Source of the DNA: Bacillota bacterium | Lineage (GTDB): Bacteria; Bacillota; UBA994 | NCBI GenBank assembly: GCA_018725275.1 | Contig: QLUC01000004.1 | Span: forward strand, 1-32,549 | Length of the DNA stretch: 32,549 nt | Reading direction: 5' to 3' | Part shown: in pieces, positions 13,322 to 24,522 of the stretch | Numbering within the stretch: position 1 is the stretch's first letter | How the letters are laid out: each line of letters begins with the position of its first letter | Notes under the pieces: generated by a model | Seen by the model: only the letters and a program-made list of their open reading frames with translations | The model's database searches: none | Told to the model about the DNA's origin: nothing | Program-made: the position numbers and the translations under genes

Positions 13322-15400
13322 CTAGACGAATAAAGGAGCGAAAACGAGGGCTACAATGGCCATGAGCTTGATGAGGATGTTCATCGAAGGGCCGGAGGTG
13401 TCCTTGAAAGGATCGCCCACGGTGTCGCCGACGACTGCGGCTTGGTGAGTCGGAGTACCCTTGCCGCCGTATTGACCGCCCTCGATGTACTTTTTGGCAT
13501 TATCCCACGCGCCACCGGCATTGGCCATCATTATAGCCAACAGTACCCCCGTGACTAAGGACCCGGCAAGCAAGCCCCCCAGCGCTTCCTTGCCCAGGAA
13601 GAGGCCGGTAGCCAGCGGTGCAATGACGGCGATTAACCCGGGGATGATCATTTCCTTGAGGGCCGCGGAGGTGCTGATATCGACACAACGGGCATAGTCG
13701 GGGCGTCCCGTGCCCTCCATAATTCCAGGAATCTCTTTAAACTGACGGCGCACTTCGCCAATCATTTGGAAAGCCGCGCGACCGACGGCCTGCATGGTCA
13801 AAGCGGCGAAGAGGAAGGGCAGCATGCCCCCCAAGAACAGCCCGATAATGACATCGGAAGATAGAATATTAATGGTTGTGAGCTGCACCACCGTGGCATA
13901 GGCCGAGAACAAGGCCAGTGCCGTGAGCGCTGCCGAGCCGATGGCAAAACCCTTGCCGATAGCGGCGGTGGTGTTACCGACGGCGTCGAGGTTGTCGGTT
14001 ATCTTGCGCACAGATTTGTCCAGGCCGGCCATTTCGGCGATGCCGCCGGCGTTATCGGCGATTGGACCATAGGCGTCTACCGCCACCACCATGCCGGTCG
14101 TGGCCAACATGCCCACCGCGGCAATGGCAATGCCCAAGAGTCCGGCGAAATAAACGGAGATAGAGATGGCAATGGCGATGACGATTATGGGCGCGGCAGT
14201 GCTGAGCATGCCTACCGCCAGACCGGTGATGATTGTAGTCGCCGGGCCGGTTTGGGCGGCAGCGGCAATGCTCTGTACGGGCTTATTCTCACTCGAAGTG
14301 TAGTACTCGGTGATTTGTCCGATAGCCACGCCCGCTACTAAACCGGCCACTACAGCGTAGAAGACGCCAATATCTACGTTCAAGAAGCGAATCATCGCGA
14401 AAGCCCCGGCCACAGTAAGGGCCCCGGCGACATAGGTGCCATTGCTTAAGGCGCGCTGCACATTCGCACCCTCGCGGGCGGTGACAAAACGCGAGCCGAT
14501 GATCGAGGCGATGATGCCAATGCCGGCTAAAAGCAGGGGCACTAAGACTGCATGCCAAGGGTTGTCCCGGAGAGGATTAGTTGCTAGGGGGACGATGCCT
14601 ATGGCCATAGCCGCCACTATTGAACCGACATAGGATTCAAAGAGATCGGCACCCATGCCCGCCACGTCACCGACATTATCGCCGACATTGTCCGCGATAA
14701 CGGCGGGGTTTCTTGGGTCGTCTTCGGGAATACCGGCTTCGACCTTACCTACCAAGTCAGCACCGACATCGGCGGCCTTGGTGTAGATACCGCCGCCCAC
14801 ACGCGCAAAGAGGGCAATGGAGCTCGCGCCCAAGGCAAAGCCATTGACCATGGAGAGTAGCACGGTGAAAGCACCGGTGGGGCTGGCGTCAATGGCCGCA
14901 CAAGCGGGGCAATGCGCCAAGGGGTCTAGGATGACCATGCCGGCATGGACAATACGAAATGCTATGAAGAGAACGCTGATACCGATTAACCCGAGCCCGA
15001 CCACCGACATGCCCATGACGGCACCGCCGGAAAAGGCCACGGCAAGAGCTTTATTCTGCCCATGCTGGGCGGCGGCGGCGGTGCGCACATTGGCTTTCGT
15101 GGCCACCGTCATGCCAATGTATCCGGCAAGCATCGAGCTCGCCGCGCCATATAGGAAGGCTACAGCCGTAGATAGATTGATTTGCCAGGCAATAGCGATA
15201 AACAATACCAAAACAAATATAGCCAAACTCTTGTATTCTCGGCGTAAAAAAGCCATCGCACCCTCTTGAATGGCCTGGGCTATTTCTTTCATGCGTGAAT
15301 TTCCGGCATCTTGGCGAGTAACTTGATCTGCCAAAAACCACGCAAACAACAGCGCCAGCACGCCCGCCGCGGGAGCTGACCAGAGTAACAACTCTTCCAT
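13322..15400 (-). CDS. hppA: Membrane-bound ion-translocating pyrophosphatase, K+-dependent type
   Basis: This enzyme hydrolyses cytoplasmic pyrophosphate and pumps H+ or Na+ across the membrane, saving energy in anaerobes. The 692-residue polytopic protein carries the substrate-binding block [22 protein letters not shown], the [21 protein letters not shown] signature, [15 protein letters not shown], and the C-terminal [14 protein letters not shown] plus [25 protein letters not shown] has Ala where K+-independent enzymes have Lys, so it should need K+. The FESY glutamate occurs in both Na+ pumps and K+-dependent H+ pumps, so the ion is undecided. GGAGGT lies 6 nt before the ATG. Together with the adjacent glycolytic genes it suggests pyrophosphate-linked energy conservation, but it lies behind the secG terminator. 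Confidence 0.97.
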   Translation of the reverse strand: MEELLLWSAPAAGVLALLFAWFLADQVTRQDAGNSRMKEIAQAIQEGAMAFLRREYKSLAIFVLVLFIAIAWQINLSTAVAFLYGAASSMLAGYIGMTVATKANVRTAAAAQHGQNKALAVAFSGGAVMGMSVVGLGLIGISVLFIAFRIVHAGMVILDPLAHCPACAAIDASPTGAFTVLLSMVNGFALGASSIALFARVGGGIYTKAADVGADLVGKVEAGIPEDDPRNPAVIADNVGDNVGDVAGMGADLFESYVGSIVAAMAIGIVPLATNPLRDNPWHAVLVPLLLAGIGIIASIIGSRFVTAREGANVQRALSNGTYVAGALTVAGAFAMIRFLNVDIGVFYAVVAGLVAGVAIGQITEYYTSSENKPVQSIAAAAQTGPATTIITGLAVGMLSTAAPIIVIAIAISISVYFAGLLGIAIAAVGMLATTGMVVAVDAYGPIADNAGGIAEMAGLDKSVRKITDNLDAVGNTTAAIGKGFAIGSAALTALALFSAYATVVQLTTINILSSDVIIGLFLGGMLPFLFAALTMQAVGRAAFQMIGEVRRQFKEIPGIMEGTGRPDYARCVDISTSAALKEMIIPGLIAVIAPLATGLFLGKEALGGLLAGSLVTGVLLAIMMANAGGAWDNAKKYIEGGQYGGKGTPTHQAAVVGDTVGDPFKDTSGPSMNILIKLMAIVALVFAPLFV

Positions 15401-15441
15401 ATGTCTACCTCCTGTTCTAACTGCAACCCTAACTACAAGAA

Positions 15442-15466
15442 GGGCAGCCGCGACTTCGCGCTGCCC
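15442..15466 (-). terminator. Hairpin after secG
   Basis: The transcript forms GGGCAG..CTGCCC continued by CGCG..CGCG with one bulge and a 4-nt loop, followed by the moderately U-rich UCUUGUAGUU. It is 40-odd nt before the hppA start, so it either ends the glycolysis-secG transcript or lowers read-through into hppA. Confidence 0.6.
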
Positions 15467-15474
15467 TCATACCC

Positions 15475-15696
15475 TTACTGCACTACGGCGATAGTTAACG
15501 AAATCACCATAAACGCAATGCCCAGCCCAATGGTCAGCTTATTAAAGAATGCATCCATGTTCTTCTTACGCCCAAATAGTGTTTCCGCCCCACCCGCTAT
15601 AGCGCCTAGACCAGCGGCGCGGCCGCTCTGCATGACTATCGAGACGATAACGCCGACAGCGATTAGGCCTTGTATTATCTTTAGAACGATGAGCAA
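15475..15696 (-). CDS. secG: Preprotein translocase subunit SecG
   Basis: SecG is the small membrane subunit that assists SecYE in protein export. Two hydrophobic helices flank the conserved cytoplasmic loop MQSGRAAGLGAIAGGAETLFGRKKNMDAF, a clear SecG signature. The final part NKLTIGLGIAFMVISLTIAVV is the second helix. The GTG/ATG starts in the track (15717, 15714) have no ribosome-binding site, while GGGGGGGAG lies 6 nt before the TTG at 15696. This gives 73 residues, the usual SecG length. It follows eno on the same strand and has its own promoter. The eno-secG link is common in Bacillota. Confidence 0.93.
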   Translation of the reverse strand: MLIVLKIIQGLIAVGVIVSIVMQSGRAAGLGAIAGGAETLFGRKKNMDAFFNKLTIGLGIAFMVISLTIAVVQ

Positions 15697-15730
15697 CTTG
15701 CTCTCCCCCCCCATCACATAAACTCAACTG

Positions 15731-15759
15731 ATTCTAGCACAGCCCACCTTGCTTGACAA
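15731..15759 (-). promoter_or_regulatory. SigA-type promoter of secG
   Basis: Minus-strand TTGTCA (15754-15759) and TAGAAT (15731-15736) are exactly 17 nt apart, in the gap between eno and secG. It would allow secG to be transcribed independently of the glycolytic operon. Confidence 0.7.
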
Positions 15760-15771
15760 CCAAAGCCGAGA

Positions 15772-18573
<2,802 letters not shown>

Positions 18574-18581
<8 letters not shown>

Positions 18582-19332
18582 AGGTCTTGCTCCCCGCAAG
18601 GCTGGCAATTTGGGCGAAGCTTTCGCCCTTTAAGCTCACCCCGCCAGCGAGAACTCCGCCAACAAACTCCGCTGCCAAGAAACCAGCCGCATTCTCGGGG
18701 GTGACGCTCCCACCATAGAGCAGCCGCACTTGCCCCGCCGGCACCTTGTTACGCGCCAGTTGGTAGATTGCCCTGAGCATTGCAGAAGCCTGCAAAGGGG
18801 TTGCAGCCTGCCCTGTACCGATGGCCCAGATCGGCTCATAGGCAATGGCAATTTCTTTGACCTCTCCCTCAAGGAGGGACAACCCCGCCATAAGCTGCGC
18901 GAGGACATAGTCTTCGCCCCGATTAGCACGGCGCGTGGCGAGTTCCTCCCCTACGCAGAGCACTGGGGTTAGACCATGCCTCACTGTGGCCGCCACTTTT
19001 ATGGCGACAGAGGCATCGTTCTCGCCAAAATACTGCCGCCGCTCCGAGTGCCCCACGAGGACATACTGACAACCCATTTCTTTAAGCATGGGCAGAGAAA
19101 CCTCGCCGGTGTAAGCGCCGCTGTCCTCGTGGTACACATCTTGCGCGCCGAGTTTGATCTCGGTTGCGGCAAGCAAGCTGCCGACATGAGATAACAGGGT
19201 AAATGGCGGGCAAATGCACAAATCCACCTCGCCTTGCGCATCTAGCGCACTCTGGATGCTCCGGATGAGTGCTTCGCTCCCTTTGAGCGAGCCGTTCATT
19301 TTCCAGTTGCCGATAATTAAAGGCCGGCCCAA
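18574..19332 (-). CDS. tpiA: Triosephosphate isomerase
   Basis: The enzyme interconverts dihydroxyacetone phosphate and glyceraldehyde 3-phosphate. The 252-residue TIM barrel shows the N-terminal substrate Lys in GNWKMN, catalytic His in VGHSERRQYFGE, catalytic Glu in AYEPIWAIGTG, and the phosphate loop RLLYGGSVTPEN. The track start is GTG at 19341 inside the end of pgk. TTG at 19332, 6 nt after GAGGTG, would give an N-terminus GRPLIIGNWKMN that matches the family length and is preferred. The pgk stop lies 1 nt upstream. It is the middle gene of the glycolytic operon. Confidence 0.97.
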
Positions 19333-19333
19333 A

Positions 19334-20533
19334 CTATTCACCTCGGCCAGCCTTTTCGGTCAGGGCGGCCACGCCAGGCAACACCTTACCCTCAAGGAAC
19401 TCGAGCGATGCGCCGCCACCGGTGGAGATATGAGTCATTTTTTCTGCCAGCCCCGCCTGTTCGACGGCCGCGGCACTGTCCCCCCCACCTACAACCGTGA
19501 CCGCGCCGGAGCCAGCCAATGCCTCCGCAACATCGAAGGTGCCCACCGCAAAAGCGGGGTTCTCAAAAACCCCCATGGGGCCATTCCACAGTACCAAGCG
19601 GGCAGCAAGAACGACCTTGGCAAATTGCTCAGCGGACCTTGGGCCAATATCCACAATCATCTTGTCCGGCGGTATATCCGCTACCGCGACAATAGTCCCA
19701 GAATCATCAGAGATTGCATCGGCGACCACTACGTCCTCGGGCAAGTAAATGCTGATATGCGCCCTCTCCGCCATATCCAAGAGCTCCGCAGCCAGCTCCA
19801 AGCGCTCCGATTCTACTAAGGACTTGCCGATTTCGTACCCCTTGGCCTTGAGGAAGGTGTTGGCCATGCCGCCCCCGATAATGAGGCTATCGACGCGAGT
19901 GAGTAGCTGCTCGATGACCTTTATTTTGTCGGAGACCTTGGCCCCACCCAAGATGGCGAGGAAGGGGCGCCGCGGATTTTCTAGCACGCCGCCAAGAAAA
20001 TCCAGTTCCTTTTGCATGAGCAGCCCTGCCACCGCAGGTTTGAGAAACTGCGTAACGCCAGACACCGAAGCGTGGGCGCGATGGGCGGCCCCGAAAGCGT
20101 CGTTAACGTAGATCTCGGCAAGCTTGGCTAGCTCGGCCGCAAAAGCAAGGTCATTCTTTTCTTCTTGGGCGTGAAAACGCAAATTCTCAAGGAGCACCAC
20201 CTCGCCATCGGCCAGGCGCAGGGTGGCAGCCAGCACTTCCTCACCAATGCAGTCGGGGAGGAGGCGCACCTCCTGCCCAAGTAGCGACGAGAGGCGAGCT
20301 GCGACCGGGGCCAGACTGTAACGCAGGTCCCGCTTGCCGCTGGGCCGGCCAAAGTGGCTCGCCAAAACGACCTTCGCCTTTTTCTCGCGCAAGTGCAGAA
20401 TGGTCGGCAGCGCCGCCCTAATGCGGGTGTCGTCGGTAATCCGCCCCATTTCGTCCAAGGGCACATTAAAGTCGACCCGCACCAAGACGCGTTTGCCGGC
20501 AACGGCAATATCTTTAATGCTGAGTTTAGCCAT
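19334..20533 (-). CDS. pgk: Phosphoglycerate kinase
   Basis: Phosphoglycerate kinase transfers the 1-phosphate of 1,3-bisphosphoglycerate to ADP. The 399-residue protein has the VLVRVDFNVPLD signature, FGRPSGKRDLRYSLAPVA, the hinge region LGGAKVSDKI and the nucleotide site WNGPMGVFENPAFAVGT, then TVVGGGDSAAAVEQ near the end. The track start at 20602 would overlap gapA. The ATG at 20533 gives the standard MAKLSIKDIAVAGKRV N-terminus and follows the gapA stop by 2 nt, with AGGT as a weak ribosome-binding site. This is not a PGK-TIM fusion, since tpiA is separate. Confidence 0.98.
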   Translation of the reverse strand: MAKLSIKDIAVAGKRVLVRVDFNVPLDEMGRITDDTRIRAALPTILHLREKKAKVVLASHFGRPSGKRDLRYSLAPVAARLSSLLGQEVRLLPDCIGEEVLAATLRLADGEVVLLENLRFHAQEEKNDLAFAAELAKLAEIYVNDAFGAAHRAHASVSGVTQFLKPAVAGLLMQKELDFLGGVLENPRRPFLAILGGAKVSDKIKVIEQLLTRVDSLIIGGGMANTFLKAKGYEIGKSLVESERLELAAELLDMAERAHISIYLPEDVVVADAISDDSGTIVAVADIPPDKMIVDIGPRSAEQFAKVVLAARLVLWNGPMGVFENPAFAVGTFDVAEALAGSGAVTVVGGGDSAAAVEQAGLAEKMTHISTGGGASLEFLEGKVLPGVAALTEKAGRGE

Positions 20534-20535
20534 GA

Positions 20536-21543
20536 CTATACCTGTGCATAGTGGTCGGCGATGAGGGACAATACATCGACCATACGGCAGGAGAAACCCC
20601 ATTCATTGTCATACCAAGCGCATACCTTGGCCATGTTCTCGCCGATAACCATGGTTAGGGCTAGGTCGATGATGGAGGAGCGAGGGTCCCCCACATAGTC
20701 AACCGAAACTAAGGGTTCATCGCTAACTCCGAGGATGCCCTTCATGGGTCCATCGGCGGCAGCCCTAAAGGCAGCGTTAATCTGCTCGGCGGTCGCCGGC
20801 CTCGCCAGTTCCACGGTCAAATCTACCACGGATACGGTGGTGGTGGGCACACGCAAGGCAAAACCATTGAGTTTGCCCTTGAGCTCCGGCAGAACGAGCC
20901 CTATGGCCTTCGCCGCGCCGGTGGTGGAGGGGATGATAGACTGACTGGCAGTGCGGGCGCGACGCAAATCAGAGTGGATCTGATCGAGAATGCTTTGGTC
21001 GTTGGTGAAGGCATGGATCGTGTTCATAAGACCCTTGACGATACCAAATTCATCGCTCAGCACCTTGGCCATGGGGCCGAGACCATTGGTCGTACAAGAG
21101 GCATTCGAAATAATATGGTGTTTGGCATGATCATACTTGTCCTGGTTACAGCCGAGGACCAAAGTTAGGTCCTCGCCGGTAGCGGGAGAACTAATGAGCA
21201 CTTTCTTTGCTCCCGCTGTGATGTGTTTGCCGGCGGTGTCACGCTCTTTGAATTTACCGCTACACTCTACAACCACATCGACCGCCATTTCACCCCAGGG
21301 CAAGCGCAGAGGGTCTTTCTCGGCCAACACCTTGATGAAACGACCATCGACCACGATGCCTCCCTCGCCAAGGGAGACCTCCGCGTCAAAACGGCCATAG
21401 TTAGAGTCATACTTGAGTAAGTGGGCCAGCCCTTTAGCGTCAGCTAAGTCGTTGATGGCTACAATCTCTAGGTCGCTCCGTTGGTGAGCTATGCGAAACA
21501 CCTGACGTCCAATCCGCCCAAACCCATTGATGGCTATTTTCAT
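20536..21543 (-). CDS. gapA: Glyceraldehyde-3-phosphate dehydrogenase, NAD-type
   Basis: GAPDH oxidises and phosphorylates glyceraldehyde 3-phosphate. The 335-residue protein shows the Rossmann start [18 protein letters not shown], an acidic residue at the end of strand 2 (AINDL) favouring NAD+, the active-site Cys in [12 protein letters not shown], and [14 protein letters not shown] near the C-terminus. GGAGGG lies shortly before the ATG. It opens the glycolytic operon. The cggR repressor gene that often precedes gapA in Bacillota is not here, and the upstream 310 nt hold a palindrome over a likely -10 box instead. Confidence 0.98.
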   Translation of the reverse strand: MKIAINGFGRIGRQVFRIAHQRSDLEIVAINDLADAKGLAHLLKYDSNYGRFDAEVSLGEGGIVVDGRFIKVLAEKDPLRLPWGEMAVDVVVECSGKFKERDTAGKHITAGAKKVLISSPATGEDLTLVLGCNQDKYDHAKHHIISNASCTTNGLGPMAKVLSDEFGIVKGLMNTIHAFTNDQSILDQIHSDLRRARTASQSIIPSTTGAAKAIGLVLPELKGKLNGFALRVPTTTVSVVDLTVELARPATAEQINAAFRAAADGPMKGILGVSDEPLVSVDYVGDPRSSIIDLALTMVIGENMAKVCAWYDNEWGFSCRMVDVLSLIADHYAQV

Positions 21544-21853
21544 AGGTACCCTCCTTGTGCTCTAGGCCTAAGCCAATTTGTTACATTATAACATTGAAGT
21601 CCTCGCGCTGAAAGCCCAACAACCGCAACCTCGCCGCTCGCTCGGCAGGACAAATGCCTTGCCGCAGCGAAAACTAAAAAAAACACAGCCATTACCTCGT
21701 TGTGCCACGGAATGACCAGGGCGTACTCCTAGTTATGTATTCGTTGCGACGGCGTTGACATCGTCGACTGCACCTTGCTCAGCGGTCGCCTATGTTGGGT
21801 CTTTGGTGGACGAGGTAGTTACTAGCTTCGATCAGGAATAGGGGGGTAAATTA
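21544..21853. other. Divergent intergenic region, gapA / 4-hydroxybutyryl-CoA dehydratase
   Basis: This 310-nt stretch has no gene. Its gapA side holds an extended -10 promoter with a palindrome. On the other side I see a G-rich ribosome-binding site before the GTG at 21854, and a CGACG-N10-CGTCG inverted repeat near 21750. No convincing -35/-10 pair or -24/-12 (sigma-54) site for the plus-strand operon could be found. Confidence 0.5.
21579..21593 (-). promoter_or_regulatory. Extended -10 box of gapA inside a TGTTA-N5-TAACA palindrome
   Basis: The minus strand reads TGTTATAATGTAACA, that is TG-T-TATAAT (a perfect -10 with the TGn extension) inside an inverted repeat with 5-nt arms. The -35 area (TTTCAG, 17 nt upstream) is poor, which suits an extended -10 promoter. 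The palindrome could be an operator. Its arms recall GlnR/TnrA sites, but the spacing is 5 instead of 7. Confidence 0.5.
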
Positions 21854-23326
21854 GTGGCTCTCATGACAAAAGACGAATATATCGCCAGCATCAGAAAGCT
21901 CAATCTCAATGTCTACCTCTTGGGGGAACGAATTGAAAGCCCAGTCGATCACCCCATCATTCGCCCTTCCCTAAATTCGGTGGCCGCCACCTATGAATTG
22001 GCCGAACAAGCCGAGTATCATGGCCTTATGACGGCGCGTTCGTCTTTGACGGGCGAAACAATTAACCGCTTCTGCCACTTACACCAGAGCACAGACGACC
22101 TATTGCAAAAAGTGAAGATGCTCCGCCTGCTCGGCCAAAAAACCGCGGCCTGTTTTCAGCGCTGTGTGGGCTTAGATGCCTTTAATGCGCTCTACGCAAC
22201 CACCTTTGAGCTAGACGCCAAGTATGGCACAGAGTACCACGCGCGGTTTGTGCAGTACCTTAAGTATGTGCAAAAGCATGACCTGACAGTGAACGGTGCG
22301 ATGACCGACCCGAAGGGAGATCGCTCCCGGGCACCGCACGCCCAGGAAGACCGCGACCTGTACCTGAGGATAGTCGAGGAAGGCGAAACCGGCATAGTCG
22401 TGCGCGGGGCCAAGGCCCACCAGACTGGGGCGGTCAACTCCCACGAACATTTGGTCCTGCCAACGGCGGCCCTAGGTCAAGAGGATCGCGACTACGCCGT
22501 ATCTTTCGCCGTGCCCTCGGACAGCCCCGGCATCATCATGATCTACGGTCGCCAGAGCTGTGACACCCGCAAGTTAGAATGTCAGTCGGGCGTCGACTTA
22601 GGCAATGCCCAGTATGGCGGACACGAGGCCTTAGTCATTTTCGACAATGTCTTTGTGCCTTGGGAGCGAGTCTTTATGTGCCGTGAGTATGAGTTTGCGG
22701 GCATGTTAGTCGAGCGTTTTGCCGGCTACCACCGCCAAAGCTATGGCGGTTGCAAGGTGGGGGTGGGCGATGTGCTCATTGGCGCCGCTGCTTTAGCCGC
22801 CGACTACAACGGAGTCATAAACGCGCGCCACGTTAAGGATAAACTTATCGAAATGACTCATCTCAACGAGACTCTCTACGCTTGCGGTATAGCCTGCTCG
22901 GTCGAGGGCCAGCCGATGGCGGCCGGCAATTACTTGGTGGACCTGTTGCTCGCCAATGTCTGCAAGCAAAACATCACCCGTTTTCCGTATGAAATTGCCC
23001 GTCTGGCCGAGGACTTGGCAGGGGGGCTGATGGTGACAATGCCCGGGGAGCAGGACCTGAGAAGCCCCGAAATCGGCCACTGGGTGGACAAGTACCTCCG
23101 CGGCCGCTCCGGCATCAGTACCGAAGACCGTATGCGTGTTCTCAGGCTCATCGAAAATATCACTCTAGGCGGCGGCGCAGTGGGTTACCGCACCGAGTCC
23201 ATGCACGGAGCCGGATCTCCCGAGGCGCAGCGCATCATGATAGCGCGCCAAGGAAACCTGGAATTTAAGAAAGCTTTGGCGCGAAAGATCGCCCAAGTAG
23301 AAGCAACCATAGATGGAGGGGCATGA
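21854..23326 (+). CDS. abfD: 4-hydroxybutyryl-CoA dehydratase / vinylacetyl-CoA isomerase
   Basis: This enzyme, of the 4-hydroxyphenylacetate 3-monooxygenase (HpaB) flavoprotein fold, dehydrates 4-hydroxybutyryl-CoA to crotonyl-CoA using FAD and a [4Fe-4S] cluster. At 490 residues it has the length I recall for Clostridium aminobutyricum AbfD. The N-terminus (MTKDEYIASIRKLNLNVYLLGE..DHPIIRPS) matches that family. All four recalled cluster ligands have counterparts: C100 and C104 (AACFQRC), then His and Cys seven apart in YHRQSYGGC. True HpaB hydroxylases lack these, so a dehydratase is favoured. GTG at 21854 has GGGGGG 7 nt upstream. It is coupled to the CoA-transferase gene that follows, in opposite orientation to all genes immediately around. 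Confidence 0.9.
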   Translation: MALMTKDEYIASIRKLNLNVYLLGERIESPVDHPIIRPSLNSVAATYELAEQAEYHGLMTARSSLTGETINRFCHLHQSTDDLLQKVKMLRLLGQKTAACFQRCVGLDAFNALYATTFELDAKYGTEYHARFVQYLKYVQKHDLTVNGAMTDPKGDRSRAPHAQEDRDLYLRIVEEGETGIVVRGAKAHQTGAVNSHEHLVLPTAALGQEDRDYAVSFAVPSDSPGIIMIYGRQSCDTRKLECQSGVDLGNAQYGGHEALVIFDNVFVPWERVFMCREYEFAGMLVERFAGYHRQSYGGCKVGVGDVLIGAAALAADYNGVINARHVKDKLIEMTHLNETLYACGIACSVEGQPMAAGNYLVDLLLANVCKQNITRFPYEIARLAEDLAGGLMVTMPGEQDLRSPEIGHWVDKYLRGRSGISTEDRMRVLRLIENITLGGGAVGYRTESMHGAGSPEAQRIMIARQGNLEFKKALARKIAQVEATIDGGA

Positions 23327-24522
23327 TGAAGAAGCAATACCCTTTAGAAGGACTTCGCGTGCTCGACCTTTCGCGCGTGCTAGCCGGGCCTTACTGCACC
23401 ATGATGCTCGGCGATTTGGGCGCAGAAATCATCAAGATTGAAGCTCCCGGGGTAGGAGATGATGCCCGGGCCTTCGGACCATTTGTCGGCGAAGAAAGCG
23501 CCTACTTCATGAGCCTCAACCGCAACAAAAAAAGCCTGACCCTCAACCTCAAAAATGAGGATGGTAAGGAGATTTTTAAGCAATTGGTGCGGCAAGCCGA
23601 TGTGGTGGTGGAGAACTACCGCCCCGGCACCATGGAGAAACTGGGCCTTGGCTATGACCTGCTCGCGGCTCTTAACCCCCGGCTCATCTATACCGCCATA
23701 TCTGGCTTTGGCAACACCGGGCCTTACCGCCGGAAGGCTGCCTATGATGTCGTAGTGCAGGGCATGGGTGGCATCATGAGCATCACGGGCTTTCCCGATG
23801 GCCTACCGACCAGGGTTGGAGCTTCCATCGGTGACATCAATGCCGCCTTGTTCGGCACCATCGGCCTTTTGGCCGCGCTCAACAGGCGCAATATAACCGG
23901 GCTAGGGCAGATGGTTGATGTGGCCATGCTCGACTGCCAAGTGGCGATGCTCGAGAACGCTATCACCCGGTACGAAGTCACCGGGGATGTGCCCAAACGC
24001 TTAGGCAATCGCCACCCTTCGATAACACCCTTTACTGCCGTTGCCGCTATGGACGGGCACATGGTACTGGCCATCGGCAACGACCACCTCTGGGGGCAAT
24101 TCTGTACCCTAGTAAATCGGCCAGATTTAGTTACTGACCCACTTTACCGGAACAACAGAGCGCGTACCGAAAACTGGACGACGCTAGAGCCATTGCTCGA
24201 AGTAATCTTCAGGCAGAGAACCATCGCCGAGTGGATTGCCGCTCTCGAATCTATTGGCGTGCCCTGTGGGCCAATCAATACCATCGACAAGGTTTTGCAG
24301 GACCGGCAAGTGCTCGCCCGCAACATGATTGAAGAAGCCGTGCACCCCCTAGCCGGGAAAATGCGCATGGCCGGGTCCCCCATCAAGCTGTCAGATGCGC
24401 CCGAACTGGTAGTGCGAGCACCCTCACCCACCCTCGGACAACACGGCGCCGAAATATTAGCCGAGCTACTCGGGCTAGATGCCGCCGCTATCCGCATTTT
24501 GCAAGAGAAAGGGGCGATCTAG
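23326..24522 (+). CDS. Family III CoA-transferase (CaiB/BaiF type)
   Basis: It moves CoA between acyl groups through an aspartyl-CoA thioester. The 398-residue protein shows LEGLRVLDLSRVLAGPYCTMMLGDLGAEIIKIE, the NRNKKSLTLNL strand, and the active-site Asp in KAAYDVVVQGMGG, followed by GLPTRVGASIGDINAAL. It is complete. The ATG at 23326 overlaps the dehydratase stop by one base (TGATG) and lies 6 nt from GGAGG. The track ATG at 23323 is too close. By context it may activate 4-hydroxybutyrate to its CoA ester for the dehydratase. This is inference, as family III enzymes accept many acids. The 3' end overlaps rpoN by 4 nt. Confidence 0.92.
   Translation: MKKQYPLEGLRVLDLSRVLAGPYCTMMLGDLGAEIIKIEAPGVGDDARAFGPFVGEESAYFMSLNRNKKSLTLNLKNEDGKEIFKQLVRQADVVVENYRPGTMEKLGLGYDLLAALNPRLIYTAISGFGNTGPYRRKAAYDVVVQGMGGIMSITGFPDGLPTRVGASIGDINAALFGTIGLLAALNRRNITGLGQMVDVAMLDCQVAMLENAITRYEVTGDVPKRLGNRHPSITPFTAVAAMDGHMVLAIGNDHLWGQFCTLVNRPDLVTDPLYRNNRARTENWTTLEPLLEVIFRQRTIAEWIAALESIGVPCGPINTIDKVLQDRQVLARNMIEEAVHPLAGKMRMAGSPIKLSDAPELVVRAPSPTLGQHGAEILAELLGLDAAAIRILQEKGAI

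Noticed and set aside
14817-15269. 150-residue plus-strand ORF
   Set aside because: It is antisense to hppA and has no supporting motif or ribosome-binding site.
19214-19819. 201-residue plus-strand ORF
   Set aside because: It is antisense to the pgk and tpiA junction, both of which are certain genes.
21750-21769. CGACG-N10-CGTCG inverted repeat and TTGACA upstream of the dehydratase gene
   Set aside because: No -10 box at a proper distance from TTGACA, and the arms are only 5 nt, so I do not call a promoter or operator.
21854-23326. Annotation as 4-hydroxyphenylacetate 3-hydroxylase
   Set aside because: The fold family is shared, but the Cys/Cys/His/Cys cluster ligands, the length of 490 and the linked CoA-transferase favour the dehydratase.
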